DNA from: Bacillota bacterium
GTDB taxonomy: Bacteria > Bacillota > Bacilli > Paenibacillales > Paenibacillaceae
Direction: 5' to 3'
Length of the DNA stretch: 59,690 nt
Assembly (NCBI GenBank): GCA_023386495.1
Contig: JAEWJS010000044.1
Span: 1-59,690, forward strand
Of this stretch, positions 7,871-17,768 are shown piece after piece. How positions within the stretch are numbered: the first letter of the stretch is position 1; each line of letters begins with the position of its first letter. Under the pieces are notes generated by a model. It made no database searches. It was not told where the DNA came from and saw only the letters and a program-made list of their open reading frames with translations. Made by a program: the position numbers and the translations under genes.

Positions 7871-8872
7871 CTACTGCGCCTCGGCAGACTGCTCTTCTTC
7901 CTTGGCGATCAAGCCCGCGAACAAGGCGTGCACGAATTGATCCGAGTCGAATTCCTCGAGGTCGTCCATCTTCTCGCCGAGACCGACGAACTTCACCGGC
8001 AGGTTCAGCTCGTTGCGAATCGCGATGACGATGCCGCCCTTGGCCGTGCCGTCCAGCTTCGTCAGGACGAGCCCCGTCACGCCGCTCTTCTCGCCGAACA
8101 GCTTGGCTTGGCTGAGCGCATTCTGGCCGGTCGTCGCGTCCAGCACCAGCAGCACCTCATGCGGCGCATTCGGAATCTCGCGCTGGATGACGCGGAAGAT
8201 TTTATTCAGCTCCTCCATCAGGTTCGTCTTGTTCTGCAGCCGTCCCGCCGTGTCGCAGAGCAAGACGTCGACGCCGCGCTGCTTCGCCGCTTGGACCGCA
8301 TCGAACATGACGGCGGCCGGATCCGCGCCGGAGGACTGCTTGATCACGTCGACGCCGACCCGCTGCCCCCATACCTCAAGTTGCTCGATCGCCCCTGCGC
8401 GGAACGTATCGCCCGCGGCGAGCAGGACGCTCTTGCCCTGGCTCTTGAAGCGATGCGCGAGCTTGCCGATCGTCGTCGTCTTGCCGACGCCGTTCACGCC
8501 GACGAACAGAATGACCGTAATGCCCTCGTCGGCCATCTTCAGCTTCGGATTCTCTTCCCCCCGCATCATGCCGACCAGCTTCTCCGACAGCACCGGCTGA
8601 AGCTCCGCAGCATCCTCGATCTTCCGCTTCTTGACCTCCGTGCGCAGCTCGTCGATGAGCTCCATGACCGTGTTCACGCCCACGTCCGCGCCGATCAGAA
8701 TTTCCTCGAGCTCCTCGTAGAACGCTTCGTCGATTTTCTTGCGGCGCAGCACGAGCTCCTCGACCTTCTCGACGAGCGCCGTTCGCGTCTTCGTCAGGCC
8801 TTCCTTGAACTTATTCGTGACGGCCTCGGTCTTCGCCGAGATCGTCTCCTTCAGCTTCTTGAAAAAACTCAA
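7871..8872 (-). CDS. ftsY: Signal recognition particle receptor FtsY
   Basis: FtsY is the membrane-associated SRP receptor GTPase that docks Ffh-ribosome complexes at SecYEG. I place the start at a TTG (8872), with GGGTGGAG five bases upstream. This gives a 333-residue protein opening with SFFKKLKETI after the initiator, the usual FtsY N-terminus without an acidic A domain. An upstream ATG in frame (8926) has no good binding site. The NG domain has P-loop GVNGVGKTTTIGKLA, G3 DTAGRLQNK and G4 TKLDGTAKGG. It follows smc with an 83-base gap. Confidence 0.95.
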   Translation of the reverse strand: MSFFKKLKETISAKTEAVTNKFKEGLTKTRTALVEKVEELVLRRKKIDEAFYEELEEILIGADVGVNTVMELIDELRTEVKKRKIEDAAELQPVLSEKLVGMMRGEENPKLKMADEGITVILFVGVNGVGKTTTIGKLAHRFKSQGKSVLLAAGDTFRAGAIEQLEVWGQRVGVDVIKQSSGADPAAVMFDAVQAAKQRGVDVLLCDTAGRLQNKTNLMEELNKIFRVIQREIPNAPHEVLLVLDATTGQNALSQAKLFGEKSGVTGLVLTKLDGTAKGGIVIAIRNELNLPVKFVGLGEKMDDLEEFDSDQFVHALFAGLIAKEEEQSAEAQ

Positions 8873-8955
8873 CTGAACTCCACCCTTCCTATGCTCCGCG
8901 CTGTTCTCTCTATGCGCATCTTGCACTGCCTAACGGAATGCCGCGGAAGTCCGCC

Positions 8956-11900
8956 TTACGCGGACACCGCTTCTTCATCTTCCAGACGAACCGACACGAG
9001 CTTCGATACGCCGCCTTCCTCCATCGTGACGCCGTACAGCACGTCCGCTTCCTCCATCGTGCCCTTGCGGTGCGTCACGACGATGAACTGCGTCTCCTCC
9101 GAGAATTCGCGCAGGTACTGCGCGAAACGCGCCACGTTCGCCTCGTCCAACGCCGCCTCGACTTCGTCGAGCACGCAAAACGGCACGGGCTTCACCTGCA
9201 GAATCGCGAACAGCAGCGCCATCGCCGTGAGCGCGCGCTCGCCGCCCGAGAGCAGTTGCAGGTTCTGCAGCTTCTTGCCCGGCGGCTGCGCCACGATATC
9301 GATGCCTGTCTCGAGGACGCGGTCCGGCTCGAGCATGACGAGATCCGCCCGTCCGCCGCCGAACAGCTTCGAGAAGACCGTGCCGAAGTGGCCGCGAATC
9401 GCCTCGAACGTCGTGCGGAACCGCTTGCCCATCTCTTCGTCCATCTCGCGGATGACTTGGTACAGCGTCGACTTCGCTTCGATCAGGTCGTTCTTCTGGG
9501 CGTTGAGGAATTCGTAGCGCTCCTTGACGCGCTCGTACTCCTCGATCGCGCCCAGGTTGACGTCGCCGAGCATCGTGATCTGACGCTTCAGGTCGCGCAC
9601 CTCGTTCTGCGTGCCGACGATATCCTCCGGCACCGGGTAGCGTTCCTTGGCGAGCTCGAAGCTCAGCTCGTATTCTTCGCTCAGCTTGCGCAGAATATTG
9701 TCGAGTTCGACGTCGAGCCGGTTCGCCGCGATCTCCGTCTGGCGGATCTGGTCCTCCACCTGACGCAGCTGCGACCGCTGCTCCTTCGTCTCGCTCTCCT
9801 CCAGCTCGAGCCCCTTGATCTTCTCGGCGCGCTCGGCACGCTTGAAGTCGGTCTGCTCGGCGCATTCCTGCTTCTTGAGCCGGTAATGGTTCAGCTCCTC
9901 GATCTGCTTGACCGACTCTGCATCCAGCTTGCGCTGCTCCACTTCGTGGAATGCGCCCGTCTCGCGCAGCACGTTCATCTCCTGCTTCGCGCGATTGATA
10001 TCCGCACGGATGCGCGCGGCCTGATCCTCGAACGACTGCTTCTCTTGGTCGGTCTTCGCGACCTTGATCTTCATGTCGGTCAGCTGCCCTTGCAGCTCTT
10101 CCTTCGCGGATTCGCTTGCCTTGCGCCGGTGCTCCGCCTCGCGGATTGCCGCCTGCAGGCGCTCCTCCTCGGCTGCCAGCTCGACCAGCTTCGCTTCGGA
10201 GGCGGCCTTGACCGCTTCTAAGCCGCCGCGCTCGCTTAGCTGGCTGCTCCGGTCATCGGCCTGCAATTGATGCTGCTCACGAAGCCGGTTCTCCTCCTGC
10301 TCGGCCTGCTGCAGCTCGGAACGGAGCTGCTGCTCCTCGATGCGAAGACGTTCGCCGCGATCGCGCAGCTCTTCGATGTTCTGCCCGCAGATCGACGTCT
10401 CCTTGCGGAGATCGTCCGTCTTCGCCTTCAGCTTCTCCAGCTGCACGGCCGTCTGCTTAATCTCCTCGTCCAACTGCTCGATCTGACGAGTACGGCCCAG
10501 CAGGTTCGCGCCCTTCTTCTGCAGGCTGCCGCCCGTCATCGAGCCGCCCGCGTTCACGACATCGCCTTCCAGCGTCACGACGCGGAAGCGATATTGGCAC
10601 TTCGCCGCGATCCGGTTCGCCTGCTCCAGCGTCTCGGCTAGCAGCACGTTGCCCAGCAGGTTCTGCACGATCGAAGCATAGCGCGGCTCGCTGCCGACCA
10701 GATCGGCCGCCACGCCGACGTAGCCTTCGACCCCGGACACGAGGCGCTTCTCGCTCTCCGGCACGCTTCGTCCCTTGATAACGTCAAGCGGCAGGAACGT
10801 GGCGCGTCCCAGCTGGCGCTGCTTCAGGAACGCGATGCCCTGACGAGCCGTCCGTTCGTCTTCCATGACGACATGCTGCAGCGCGCCGCCAAGCGCCGTC
10901 TCGACCGCGATCTCCAGCTTCTCCGGCACGCGGATCAGCTCGGCTACGGCGCCGTGCACGCCTGAGAGCCCCCCGCTGCCGCTGCCGCGCCGCGAGGCCT
11001 TCAGCACCTCGCGCACGCCCTGCATGAAGCCGTCCAGATCATTCTGCATTTCCTTCATCGTATCCCGGCGCGACGTCAGCGCATCCAGCTTCTGCTCCCA
11101 CTTGCGCGCCGCGCTCTGCGTCTCGTCGAGCAGCTGCTGCACCTGCTGGCGGCGTTCGCCTTCGGCCATGTAACGGTCCCGACCCTCCGCAAGCGCTGCG
11201 ACCGTCTTCTCGAGCTTAGCCTCTACCTCTTGCCGCTTGACCGTCAGCAGTTCCAGTTGCTCTACCCATTTGGCTTCTTCTTCGCCAAGCCGCTCCAGTC
11301 TGCGCTGGATCGACTCCTGCTGCTGCTCGGCATAGCGAATCTCGTTGCGCACCGTGGCCATGCCGCTGAGCACATCGAGCAATTCGCGCTTCAGCCGTTC
11401 CTCCGCATCGGGAGCCGTGCTGCCCGCAACGCCGAGCAGGTTCGCTTCCTCGTCGGCCAGCTTCGCCTGCAGCACCTGAAGTTCTTGCGCCAGCGCTGCT
11501 GCTTTCGCGCGGAACTCCGCCTCTTCCTTCGTCAGCGACGCGATCCGCTCATCCTGCGAACCGATCGCTTCCTCGAGCTGACGGCGGTTCTGTTCGAGGT
11601 TGCGTCCCCGCTCCTTAAGCACTTCGCCGTGCCCTTCGCACTTCTCGTACTCTTCGCTGTATCGCAGCATGTCGGCGTGCAGCTGTTCCAGCGCTTCCTC
11701 GATCTCGCGCAGCTGCAGCCGATCCTTCTCGAGATGCGCGTCATGCTTGCTCACGACAGCCGACAGCTCAAGCTGCTGATTCTGTAGCTTGTCCAGCTTG
11801 GCGGTTGCTTCCTGCCATGTGCCGTGCACCTGCTCGATCTGATGGACGTACATCGAGATTTCCTTCGTCTTCAGCCTCTCGCGGAGCGCCTTATAATGAA

Positions 11901-12537
11901 TCGCCTTCTCCGATTGCTCGCGCAGCGGCTCGACCTGATCCTCCAGTTCGGTGACCAAGTCATGAATGCGCAGCAAATTCTGCTCGGTATCATCGAGCTT
12001 CTTCTGCGCTTCCCGCTTGCGCGATTTATATTTGACGATGCCCGAGGCTTCCTCGAAGATGCCGCGGCGATCCTCGGACCTCGTGCTTAGAATTTCCTCG
12101 ATTCGGCCTTGCCCGATGATCGAATAAGCTTCCTTGCCGATGCCGGTGTCCATGAACAGCTCGGTAATATCCTTGAGCCGGCAGGATTGCTTATTGATCA
12201 GGTACTCGCTCTCGCCGCTCCGGTGCACGCGCCGCGTCACCGTCACCTCGTCATACTCGAGCGGAAGCGTGCCGCTGGAATTGTCCAGCGTCAAGGACAC
12301 TTCGCCGTAGTTGACCGCCTTGCGCGAGTCGCTGCCCGCGAATATAATGTCCTGCATATTGCCGCCGCGCAAGCTCTTGGCGCTCTGCTCCCCGAGCACC
12401 CAGCGGATGCTGTCGGAGATGTTGCTCTTGCCGCTGCCGTTCGGTCCGACGACGGCGGTAATGCCGCGCACGAACTCCAGCTCCGTCCGGTCGGCGAATG
12501 ATTTGAAGCCGGCTAATTCTATCCGTTTCAGGAACAT
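8956..12537 (-). CDS. smc: Chromosome segregation ATPase SMC
   Basis: SMC forms, with ScpA and ScpB, the bacterial condensin that loads at parS sites and individualises sister origins. The 1193-residue protein has an N-terminal ATPase head with Walker A GPNGSGKSN (31-39). Two long coiled-coil arms (about 170-500 and 680-1000) flank a hinge near 520-670 (starting about GVHGAVAELI). The C-terminal head has signature LLSGGERALTA (about 1096) and Walker B FCVLDEVEAALDEAN (about 1120). Length is typical. AGAGGTGAAGG precedes the ATG. Two long opposite-strand open frames across this gene are codon shadows. Confidence 0.98.
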   Translation of the reverse strand: MFLKRIELAGFKSFADRTELEFVRGITAVVGPNGSGKSNISDSIRWVLGEQSAKSLRGGNMQDIIFAGSDSRKAVNYGEVSLTLDNSSGTLPLEYDEVTVTRRVHRSGESEYLINKQSCRLKDITELFMDTGIGKEAYSIIGQGRIEEILSTRSEDRRGIFEEASGIVKYKSRKREAQKKLDDTEQNLLRIHDLVTELEDQVEPLREQSEKAIHYKALRERLKTKEISMYVHQIEQVHGTWQEATAKLDKLQNQQLELSAVVSKHDAHLEKDRLQLREIEEALEQLHADMLRYSEEYEKCEGHGEVLKERGRNLEQNRRQLEEAIGSQDERIASLTKEEAEFRAKAAALAQELQVLQAKLADEEANLLGVAGSTAPDAEERLKRELLDVLSGMATVRNEIRYAEQQQESIQRRLERLGEEEAKWVEQLELLTVKRQEVEAKLEKTVAALAEGRDRYMAEGERRQQVQQLLDETQSAARKWEQKLDALTSRRDTMKEMQNDLDGFMQGVREVLKASRRGSGSGGLSGVHGAVAELIRVPEKLEIAVETALGGALQHVVMEDERTARQGIAFLKQRQLGRATFLPLDVIKGRSVPESEKRLVSGVEGYVGVAADLVGSEPRYASIVQNLLGNVLLAETLEQANRIAAKCQYRFRVVTLEGDVVNAGGSMTGGSLQKKGANLLGRTRQIEQLDEEIKQTAVQLEKLKAKTDDLRKETSICGQNIEELRDRGERLRIEEQQLRSELQQAEQEENRLREQHQLQADDRSSQLSERGGLEAVKAASEAKLVELAAEEERLQAAIREAEHRRKASESAKEELQGQLTDMKIKVAKTDQEKQSFEDQAARIRADINRAKQEMNVLRETGAFHEVEQRKLDAESVKQIEELNHYRLKKQECAEQTDFKRAERAEKIKGLELEESETKEQRSQLRQVEDQIRQTEIAANRLDVELDNILRKLSEEYELSFELAKERYPVPEDIVGTQNEVRDLKRQITMLGDVNLGAIEEYERVKERYEFLNAQKNDLIEAKSTLYQVIREMDEEMGKRFRTTFEAIRGHFGTVFSKLFGGGRADLVMLEPDRVLETGIDIVAQPPGKKLQNLQLLSGGERALTAMALLFAILQVKPVPFCVLDEVEAALDEANVARFAQYLREFSEETQFIVVTHRKGTMEEADVLYGVTMEEGGVSKLVSVRLEDEEAVSA

Positions 12538-12604
12538 GTCTATGCCTTCACCTCTGGCGTCTATTGTACCATAACAGCGCTTGCGCTAGCATTAGTAGAT
12601 CCTA

Positions 12605-12647
12605 TATATAAAACGGGTTCGAATGGCATGCCGCCATCCGAACCCGT
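12605..12647 (-). terminator. Hairpin with T-rich tail between rnc and smc
   Basis: On the minus strand ACGGGTTCGGATGGC and GCCATTCGAACCCGT form a long near-perfect stem, followed by TTTATATA. It lies between the rnc stop and the smc start, so it probably limits read-through from the fatty acid operon into smc. Confidence 0.75.
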
Positions 12648-12662
12648 CTTACGTACCGTCCC

Positions 12663-13370
12663 TTATCCTGCGCCTTCCTCCGAGGTGAGCTTCTGCCACG
12701 CTTCGGCTGCGGCACGCTGCTCGGCTTCCTTCTTCGTCCGGCCTGCGCCGATTCCCCAAGGCTGTCCGCCGAGGCGAACGCCGATGACGAATTCCCGGTC
12801 ATGCGCCGGACCGCGCTCTTCCTCGATCACGTATTCGATCGGACCGAGCGCGCGATGCTGCGCGCATTCCTGCAGCTTGGACTTGAAGTCCTTCACAGGC
12901 AAATATTCGCCGCTGTCGATCAGCGGGAAGATCCGCGCTTCGAGGAAGACCCTCACCGCATCCAAGCCGGCATCCAGGTACAGCGCGCCGACGAATGCCT
13001 CGAAGAGGTCTGCCAGCAGCGCCGGACGCTGGCGTCCGCCGAGCTGCTCTTCGCCTCGACCAAGCAACACATAGCTGCCGAACGACAACGACTCCGCGAA
13101 TCGCGCAAAAGACGGTTCGCACACGATCGATGCCCGCATCCGCGTCAATTCCCCTTCAGGACGCTGCGGGTGGACCCGGTACAAATACTCCGATACGAGA
13201 AGTTGGAGCACGGCATCGCCGAGAAATTCCAACCGCTCGTTATCCTGCGTATTGCCGCCCTTGTGCTCGTTCACATAAGAAGTATGCGTGAACGCCTGCC
13301 GCAGCAGCTTAATCCGCTTGAATCGAATAGCCAGCTGCTGCTGCAGCTCGTCAAACCGTTCCTGCTTCAT
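12663..13370 (-). CDS. rnc: Ribonuclease III
   Basis: RNase III cleaves double-stranded RNA and processes rRNA precursors and small RNAs. The 235-residue protein has the catalytic signature NERLEFLGDAVL (about 44-55), the second acidic site in LADLFEAFVGALYLD, and a C-terminal double-stranded RNA-binding domain (about 160-230) with KKEAEQRAAAEAW. Its ATG lies inside the end of fabF (20-base overlap), implying translational coupling. Confidence 0.97.
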   Translation of the reverse strand: MKQERFDELQQQLAIRFKRIKLLRQAFTHTSYVNEHKGGNTQDNERLEFLGDAVLQLLVSEYLYRVHPQRPEGELTRMRASIVCEPSFARFAESLSFGSYVLLGRGEEQLGGRQRPALLADLFEAFVGALYLDAGLDAVRVFLEARIFPLIDSGEYLPVKDFKSKLQECAQHRALGPIEYVIEEERGPAHDREFVIGVRLGGQPWGIGAGRTKKEAEQRAAAEAWQKLTSEEGAG

Positions 13371-14598
13371 ACTTTCTCATGACGATCGAAGCGTTGTGGC
13401 CGCCGAACCCGAACGAATTGGAGATCGCTACCTGCACGTCCGCTTGACGCGGCACGTTCGGCACGTAATCCAAATCGCATTCCGGGTCTTGGTTATCCAG
13501 GTTGATCGTCGGCGCGATCATGCCGTTCTTGAGCGTCAGGCCAAGGATGACCGCTTCCACGCCGCCGGCCGCGCCGAGCAGATGGCCCGTCATCGACTTC
13601 GTGGAGCTGACGGCCAGCTTATACGCATGGTCGCCGAACGCCTTCTTGATCGCTGTCGTCTCCGACACATCGCCGACAGGCGTCGACGTGCCGTGCGCAT
13701 TGACGTAATCGATCGCTTCCGGCGCAATCCCGGCGTCGCGGATCGCCTTCGTCATGCAACGCGCCGCGCCGTCCGGGTCTGGTTCTGTCATGTGGTGAGC
13801 ATCGCCGCTCATGCCGTAACCGATCACTTCCGCATAGATGCGGGCGCCGCGCTTCTGTGCATGTTCGAGCGATTCCAGGATCAGAATGCCCGAGCCTTCG
13901 CCCATGACGAAGCCGTCGCGACCCACGTCGAACGGCCGGCTCGCCTTCTCCGGCTCATCGTTGCGCGTCGACATCGCGCGCATGGAGCAGAAGCCTGCCA
14001 TCCCGGTAGGACGGATCGTCGCTTCGGCACCGCCGCAGATCATGACGTCCGCGTCGCCGCGCTGTATCATTTTGAACGAATCGCCGATCGAATGCGTCCC
14101 CGTCGCACAGGCCGTAACAGCTGTGCTGTTCGGCCCCTTCGCTCCGGTGATCATCGAGATTTGGCCGGAGGCCATATTCGCGATCATCATCGGAATGAAG
14201 AATGGACTCACGCGCTTCGGACCCTTCTCCAGCAGTACATTATGCTGGTCTTCCCATGTGCCCAGCCCGCCGATGCCGCTGCCGACCATGACGCCGACGC
14301 GCTCTGCATCCACGTCCTCGCCGATCTTAAGGTCCGCATCCTTCACCGCAAGCGCGCTTGCCGCGACGGCGAACTGCACGAACCGGTCCATGCGGCGCAC
14401 TTCTTTTTTATCTGCATAATCTTCAGGATTGAAGTTTTTGATTTCCGCAGCAATACGCGTCGGGTACTCCGACACGTCGAAAGCTTCGATTAAGGATACG
14501 CCCGACTTGCCAGCCATCAGGCTGCCCCAGAACGTCTCCAGGTCGGCTCCGAGCGAGGTCATGACACCCATGCCGGTTACGACGACTCTTTGTTTCAT
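13351..14598 (-). CDS. fabF: Beta-ketoacyl-ACP synthase II
   Basis: Condenses malonyl-ACP with acyl-ACP in the elongation cycle of type II fatty acid synthesis. I choose the ATG at 14598 (GGGGTG six bases upstream; an in-frame GTG nine bases earlier is less likely), giving 415 residues starting MKQRVVVTGMG. The Cys-His-His triad is visible: Cys in TAVTACATGTHS, His in NAHGTSTPVGD and His in TGHLLGAAGG. The C-terminal SNSFGFGGHNAS loop is conserved. It lies between acpP and rnc, as in many Bacillota. Confidence 0.97.
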   Translation of the reverse strand: MKQRVVVTGMGVMTSLGADLETFWGSLMAGKSGVSLIEAFDVSEYPTRIAAEIKNFNPEDYADKKEVRRMDRFVQFAVAASALAVKDADLKIGEDVDAERVGVMVGSGIGGLGTWEDQHNVLLEKGPKRVSPFFIPMMIANMASGQISMITGAKGPNSTAVTACATGTHSIGDSFKMIQRGDADVMICGGAEATIRPTGMAGFCSMRAMSTRNDEPEKASRPFDVGRDGFVMGEGSGILILESLEHAQKRGARIYAEVIGYGMSGDAHHMTEPDPDGAARCMTKAIRDAGIAPEAIDYVNAHGTSTPVGDVSETTAIKKAFGDHAYKLAVSSTKSMTGHLLGAAGGVEAVILGLTLKNGMIAPTINLDNQDPECDLDYVPNVPRQADVQVAISNSFGFGGHNASIVMRKYEAGTV

Positions 14599-14659
14599 AC
14601 TATTCACCCCAGCTCACAGCTTCGCGATCTTAACAACCATCGGTCTTGGCATTAATACG

Positions 14660-14722
14660 GACGCCAACAAGTTCAATCGGCGTCCGATTATGGAGAGAAG
14701 TCCCGTCTGTGCAGGCGGGACT
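14660..14722 (-). terminator. Two tandem hairpins between acpP and fabF
   Basis: Two inverted repeats follow each other: CGGACGCC/GGCGTCCG (about 14661-14689) and GTCCCGTCTG/CAGGCGGGAC (about 14699-14722). Neither has a good T run on the minus strand, so partial termination or mRNA end stabilisation, leaving abundant acpP mRNA, is the likelier role. Confidence 0.5.
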
Positions 14723-14734
14723 TTCGTTAACGGT

Positions 14735-14968
14735 TTACGTATGAGATTGTATGTAATTGACTACTTCTCCCACCGTGGTAATCTTCTCTGCATCTTCATC
14801 AGAGATTTCCAAATCAAACTCGTCTTCAAGCTCCATAACCAATTCCACGACATCGAGAGAATCCGCGCCGAGGTCGTCTTTGAAATTTGCTTCGAGCGTG
14901 ACTTCCGCTTCGTCGACGCCAAGGCGGTCAACGACGATGCGCTTCACGCGATCCAATACGTCGGACAT
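14735..14968 (-). CDS. acpP: Acyl carrier protein
   Basis: Carries growing acyl chains on 4'-phosphopantetheine. The ATG at 14968, preceded by GAGGAGGTG, gives a 77-residue acidic protein with the modified serine in the invariant motif GADSLDVVELV. Length, charge and four-helix pattern fit the family fully. It lies between fabG and fabF, followed by tandem hairpins. Confidence 0.98.
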   Translation of the reverse strand: MSDVLDRVKRIVVDRLGVDEAEVTLEANFKDDLGADSLDVVELVMELEDEFDLEISDEDAEKITTVGEVVNYIQSHT

Positions 14969-15032
14969 CCGGTTCACCTCCTCTTTGGTATTATACGGGA
15001 TTGTCTGTCAAAATGCCATAGCTTGTCTGACG

Positions 15033-15785
15033 CTATCCCATGTACATGCCGCCGTCGACATGAAGCGTCTGGCCGGTCATGTAAGCGGCAGCATCCGATG
15101 CGAGATAACGCACCGCTGCAGCGATGTCCTGCGGCTGCCCAAGCCGCGCGAGCGGAATCTGCCCGGACAGCTGTTCCCGCATCTCGGCAGGCAGCTTATC
15201 CGTCATATCCGTCTCGATGAAGCCGGGGGCCACGCAGTTCACCGTAATGCCGCGCGACGCCAGCTCGCGCGCCGAAGCCTTCGTGAGACCGATGACGCCG
15301 GCTTTGGCCGCTACATAGTTGGCCTGGCCGGGATTGCCCAGCACGCCGACCACGGACGAAATATTGATGATTCGTCCCGCACGCTGCTTCATCATCGGCC
15401 TGGTGACGGCCTTGATGCCGTTGAAGACGCCCTTGAGGTTCGTCTCGATCACTTGATCGAATTCCTCTTCCTTCATTCGCATGATTAAGTTGTCCCGCGT
15501 AATGCCGGCGTTATTCACCAGAATGTCGATCCCGCCGAAAGCATCGATCACGTCCTTCACCATGCCTTCGAACGCATCGGCCTTCCCGACGTCAGCCTTG
15601 ACGAGCATGGCCTTGCGTCCGAGCGCTTCGATCGCAGCCGCGGTCTCCGCGGCCGCGCTCTCGCTGCCCGAATAGTTCACGGCAACGTCTGCGCCGGCTT
15701 CGGCCAGCGCAACCGCGATCGCGCGGCCGATGCCGCGCGAGGCACCCGTTACAAGCGCCATCTTGCCTTCCAAGCTTGCGAACAT
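15033..15785 (-). CDS. fabG: 3-oxoacyl-ACP reductase
   Basis: NADPH-dependent short-chain dehydrogenase that reduces beta-ketoacyl-ACP. The 250-residue protein has the cofactor motif TGASRGIGRAIA near the N-terminus, NNAG (about 91), the catalytic Ser in INISSVVG and the Tyr/Lys pair in YVAAKAGV. It ends with the family-typical TGQTLHVDGGMYMG. AAGGAGG precedes the ATG. It lies between fabD and acpP in the lipid operon. Confidence 0.97.
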   Translation of the reverse strand: MFASLEGKMALVTGASRGIGRAIAVALAEAGADVAVNYSGSESAAAETAAAIEALGRKAMLVKADVGKADAFEGMVKDVIDAFGGIDILVNNAGITRDNLIMRMKEEEFDQVIETNLKGVFNGIKAVTRPMMKQRAGRIINISSVVGVLGNPGQANYVAAKAGVIGLTKASARELASRGITVNCVAPGFIETDMTDKLPAEMREQLSGQIPLARLGQPQDIAAAVRYLASDAAAYMTGQTLHVDGGMYMG

Positions 15786-15821
15786 GCGTTAACCTCCTTC
15801 TCCCATTCACGCGTCAGCCGA

Positions 15822-16748
15822 TCAGCCGGCGAACAGCGCGTCCAATGCAGCCAGACTGTTCACGGAATGAATCTTGACGGTCTTGTCCGTCTTCTTGATC
15901 AAGCCCGCCAGAACAGTACCCGAACCGATCTCGATGAACGTATCGACGCCTTGCTCGATCAGCCAAGTTACCGTATCCTCCCATAGCACCGGCGACACGA
16001 CTTGCTCGGTCAACAGCCCGCGGATGTCGCTAGCGGAAGTCACCGGCTTAGCCGTCACGTTAGCGACGACGGGCACAGCTGCGTCCGACATCGGAACGTC
16101 GGCCAGCACCTGCTCTAGGCGATCCGCCGCCGGCTTCATGAGCGAGGAATGGAACGGTCCGCTGACTTCCAGCGGAATGACGCGCTTCGCGCCGATTTCC
16201 TTGCCCCGTTCCACGACGGCCGCAACCCCTGCTGCGGTGCCGGAGACGACGATCTGCCCCGGGCAGTTAACATTGGCCAGCTCGACTGCACCGGCCTCGC
16301 CCGAAATCGACGCGCACAGTGCCGACAACGCTTCGCGATCGGCTCCCAGCACGGCCGCCATTGCGCCTTGCCCGCTCGGTACGGCCGCTTCCATGAATTC
16401 GCCGCGCGCGCGAACCGTGCGCACTGCATCCTCGAACGACAGTACGCCTGCCGCTACCAGCGCGCTGTACTCGCCGAGGCTGTGGCCCGCGACGAAGTCC
16501 GGCTTCATGCGGTCCTTCAGCAGCTCATGCAGCGCGACGCTGATCGTCAGCAGCGCGGGCTGCGTGTTCGCCGTCTGCTTCAGCAATTCCTCAGGACCGT
16601 CGAAAATCACTTCGCTAAGCTTGAACCCCAGCGCCGCATCCGCACGATTGACGATTGCGCGCGACGCTTCTTGCGCATCGTACGCGTCCTTGCCCATGCC
16701 TACCGCCTGCGCTCCCTGTCCCGGGAACACGAATGCTATTTTCCCCAT
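15822..16748 (-). CDS. fabD: Malonyl-CoA:ACP transacylase
   Basis: Transfers malonyl from CoA to ACP, supplying the extender for fatty acid synthesis. The 308-residue protein begins MGKIAFVFPGQGAQ and has the nucleophile serine in GHSLGEYSAL (about 89-98), the conserved arginine region near VRARGEFM, and the histidine in SGPFHSSLM. AAGGAG precedes the ATG, which is 18 bases after fabH. Confidence 0.97.
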   Translation of the reverse strand: MGKIAFVFPGQGAQAVGMGKDAYDAQEASRAIVNRADAALGFKLSEVIFDGPEELLKQTANTQPALLTISVALHELLKDRMKPDFVAGHSLGEYSALVAAGVLSFEDAVRTVRARGEFMEAAVPSGQGAMAAVLGADREALSALCASISGEAGAVELANVNCPGQIVVSGTAAGVAAVVERGKEIGAKRVIPLEVSGPFHSSLMKPAADRLEQVLADVPMSDAAVPVVANVTAKPVTSASDIRGLLTEQVVSPVLWEDTVTWLIEQGVDTFIEIGSGTVLAGLIKKTDKTVKIHSVNSLAALDALFAG

Positions 16749-16766
16749 GACTAATCTCCTTCCACG

Positions 16767-17768
16767 TTACCAGACCAGCGCCGATGCGCCCCATGTGAGG
16801 CCCCCGCCGAAGCCGACGAGCATCAGCGTGTCGCCTTCCTTCACGCGGCCCTGCTCGACAGCTTCCGCCAGCGCCAGCGGGATCGAAGCGGCCGAGACGT
16901 TGCCGTACCGGTCCAGATTGATCATGCACTTGTCTTCCGACAGGTTAAGCCGGTTCAGCGCAGATTGAATGATGCGGATGTTCGCCTGGTGCGGAATCAT
17001 GAGATCGATGTCGGACTTGTCCAAGCCCGCCTTCTTGAGCGCATCTTCCGCTGCGCCGCCCATGATGCGCACGGCGAACTTGAACACTTCGCTGCCCGCC
17101 ATGTAGATGAAATGCGCTTTGCTGTCGACGCTGTCTGCCGTCGAAGGCATGCGCGAACCGCCTCCGCATACCTTGAGCAGCTCGCCGCCCGAACCGTCGG
17201 CACCGAGTTCGAACGACTTGAAGCCGCGGCCAGCCGGCACTTCGCCGAGCACGACTGCGCCTGCGCCGTCGCCGAACAGGATGCAGGTGTTCCGGTCCGT
17301 ATAATCCGTAATCCGGGACAAGCATTCCGCGCCGATGACGAGCGCATTCTTGTACATGCCGCTCTGCAGCATGCTCGTCGCCGTCGCCAGTCCGTAGATG
17401 AAGCCGGAGCATGCCGCCGACAGATCGAATGCCGCCGCGCGGCGTGCGCCGAGCCGATCCTGCAGGATGCAGGCCGTCGAAGGGAAGAACATATCCGGCG
17501 TAATCGTCGCCACAATGATGAGCTCTACGTCTTCCGCCGCGACTCCTGCCGCTTCCAGCGCCTTGATCGACGCTTCGTATGCCAGATCGGACGTCGCCTG
17601 CTCGCTGGCCGCGATTCGCCGCTCGCGAATGCCTGTCCGCGTCACGATCCATTCGTCATTCGTATCGACCATCTGTTCGAGTTCTTTGTTCGTCAGCACG
17701 CGCTCGGGCACGTATTTCCCCGTTCCGATAATCCCTACTGCTCCCATGCTCATCGAGATTCCACTCAC
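16767..17768 (-). CDS. fabH: Beta-ketoacyl-ACP synthase III
   Basis: Starts fatty acid synthesis by condensing acyl-CoA with malonyl-ACP. In Bacillales it sets branched-chain primer use. The 333-residue frame has the Cys-His-Asn triad: Cys in DLSAACSGFIYG, His in IPHQANIRI and Asn in RYGNVSAAS. The exact start is uncertain: the GTG at 17768 overlaps the plsX stop (GTGA), but ATGs 15 and 21 bases later are also possible because conserved sequence begins at MGAVGIIGTGKYVPE. Overlap with plsX suggests coupling. Confidence 0.95.
   Translation of the reverse strand: MSGISMSMGAVGIIGTGKYVPERVLTNKELEQMVDTNDEWIVTRTGIRERRIAASEQATSDLAYEASIKALEAAGVAAEDVELIIVATITPDMFFPSTACILQDRLGARRAAAFDLSAACSGFIYGLATATSMLQSGMYKNALVIGAECLSRITDYTDRNTCILFGDGAGAVVLGEVPAGRGFKSFELGADGSGGELLKVCGGGSRMPSTADSVDSKAHFIYMAGSEVFKFAVRIMGGAAEDALKKAGLDKSDIDLMIPHQANIRIIQSALNRLNLSEDKCMINLDRYGNVSAASIPLALAEAVEQGRVKEGDTLMLVGFGGGLTWGASALVW

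Noticed and set aside
7835..9517. 560-codon plus-strand frame opposite ftsY and smc
   Set aside because: It spans two unrelated conserved genes and their gap, which no real gene would do; it is a shadow.
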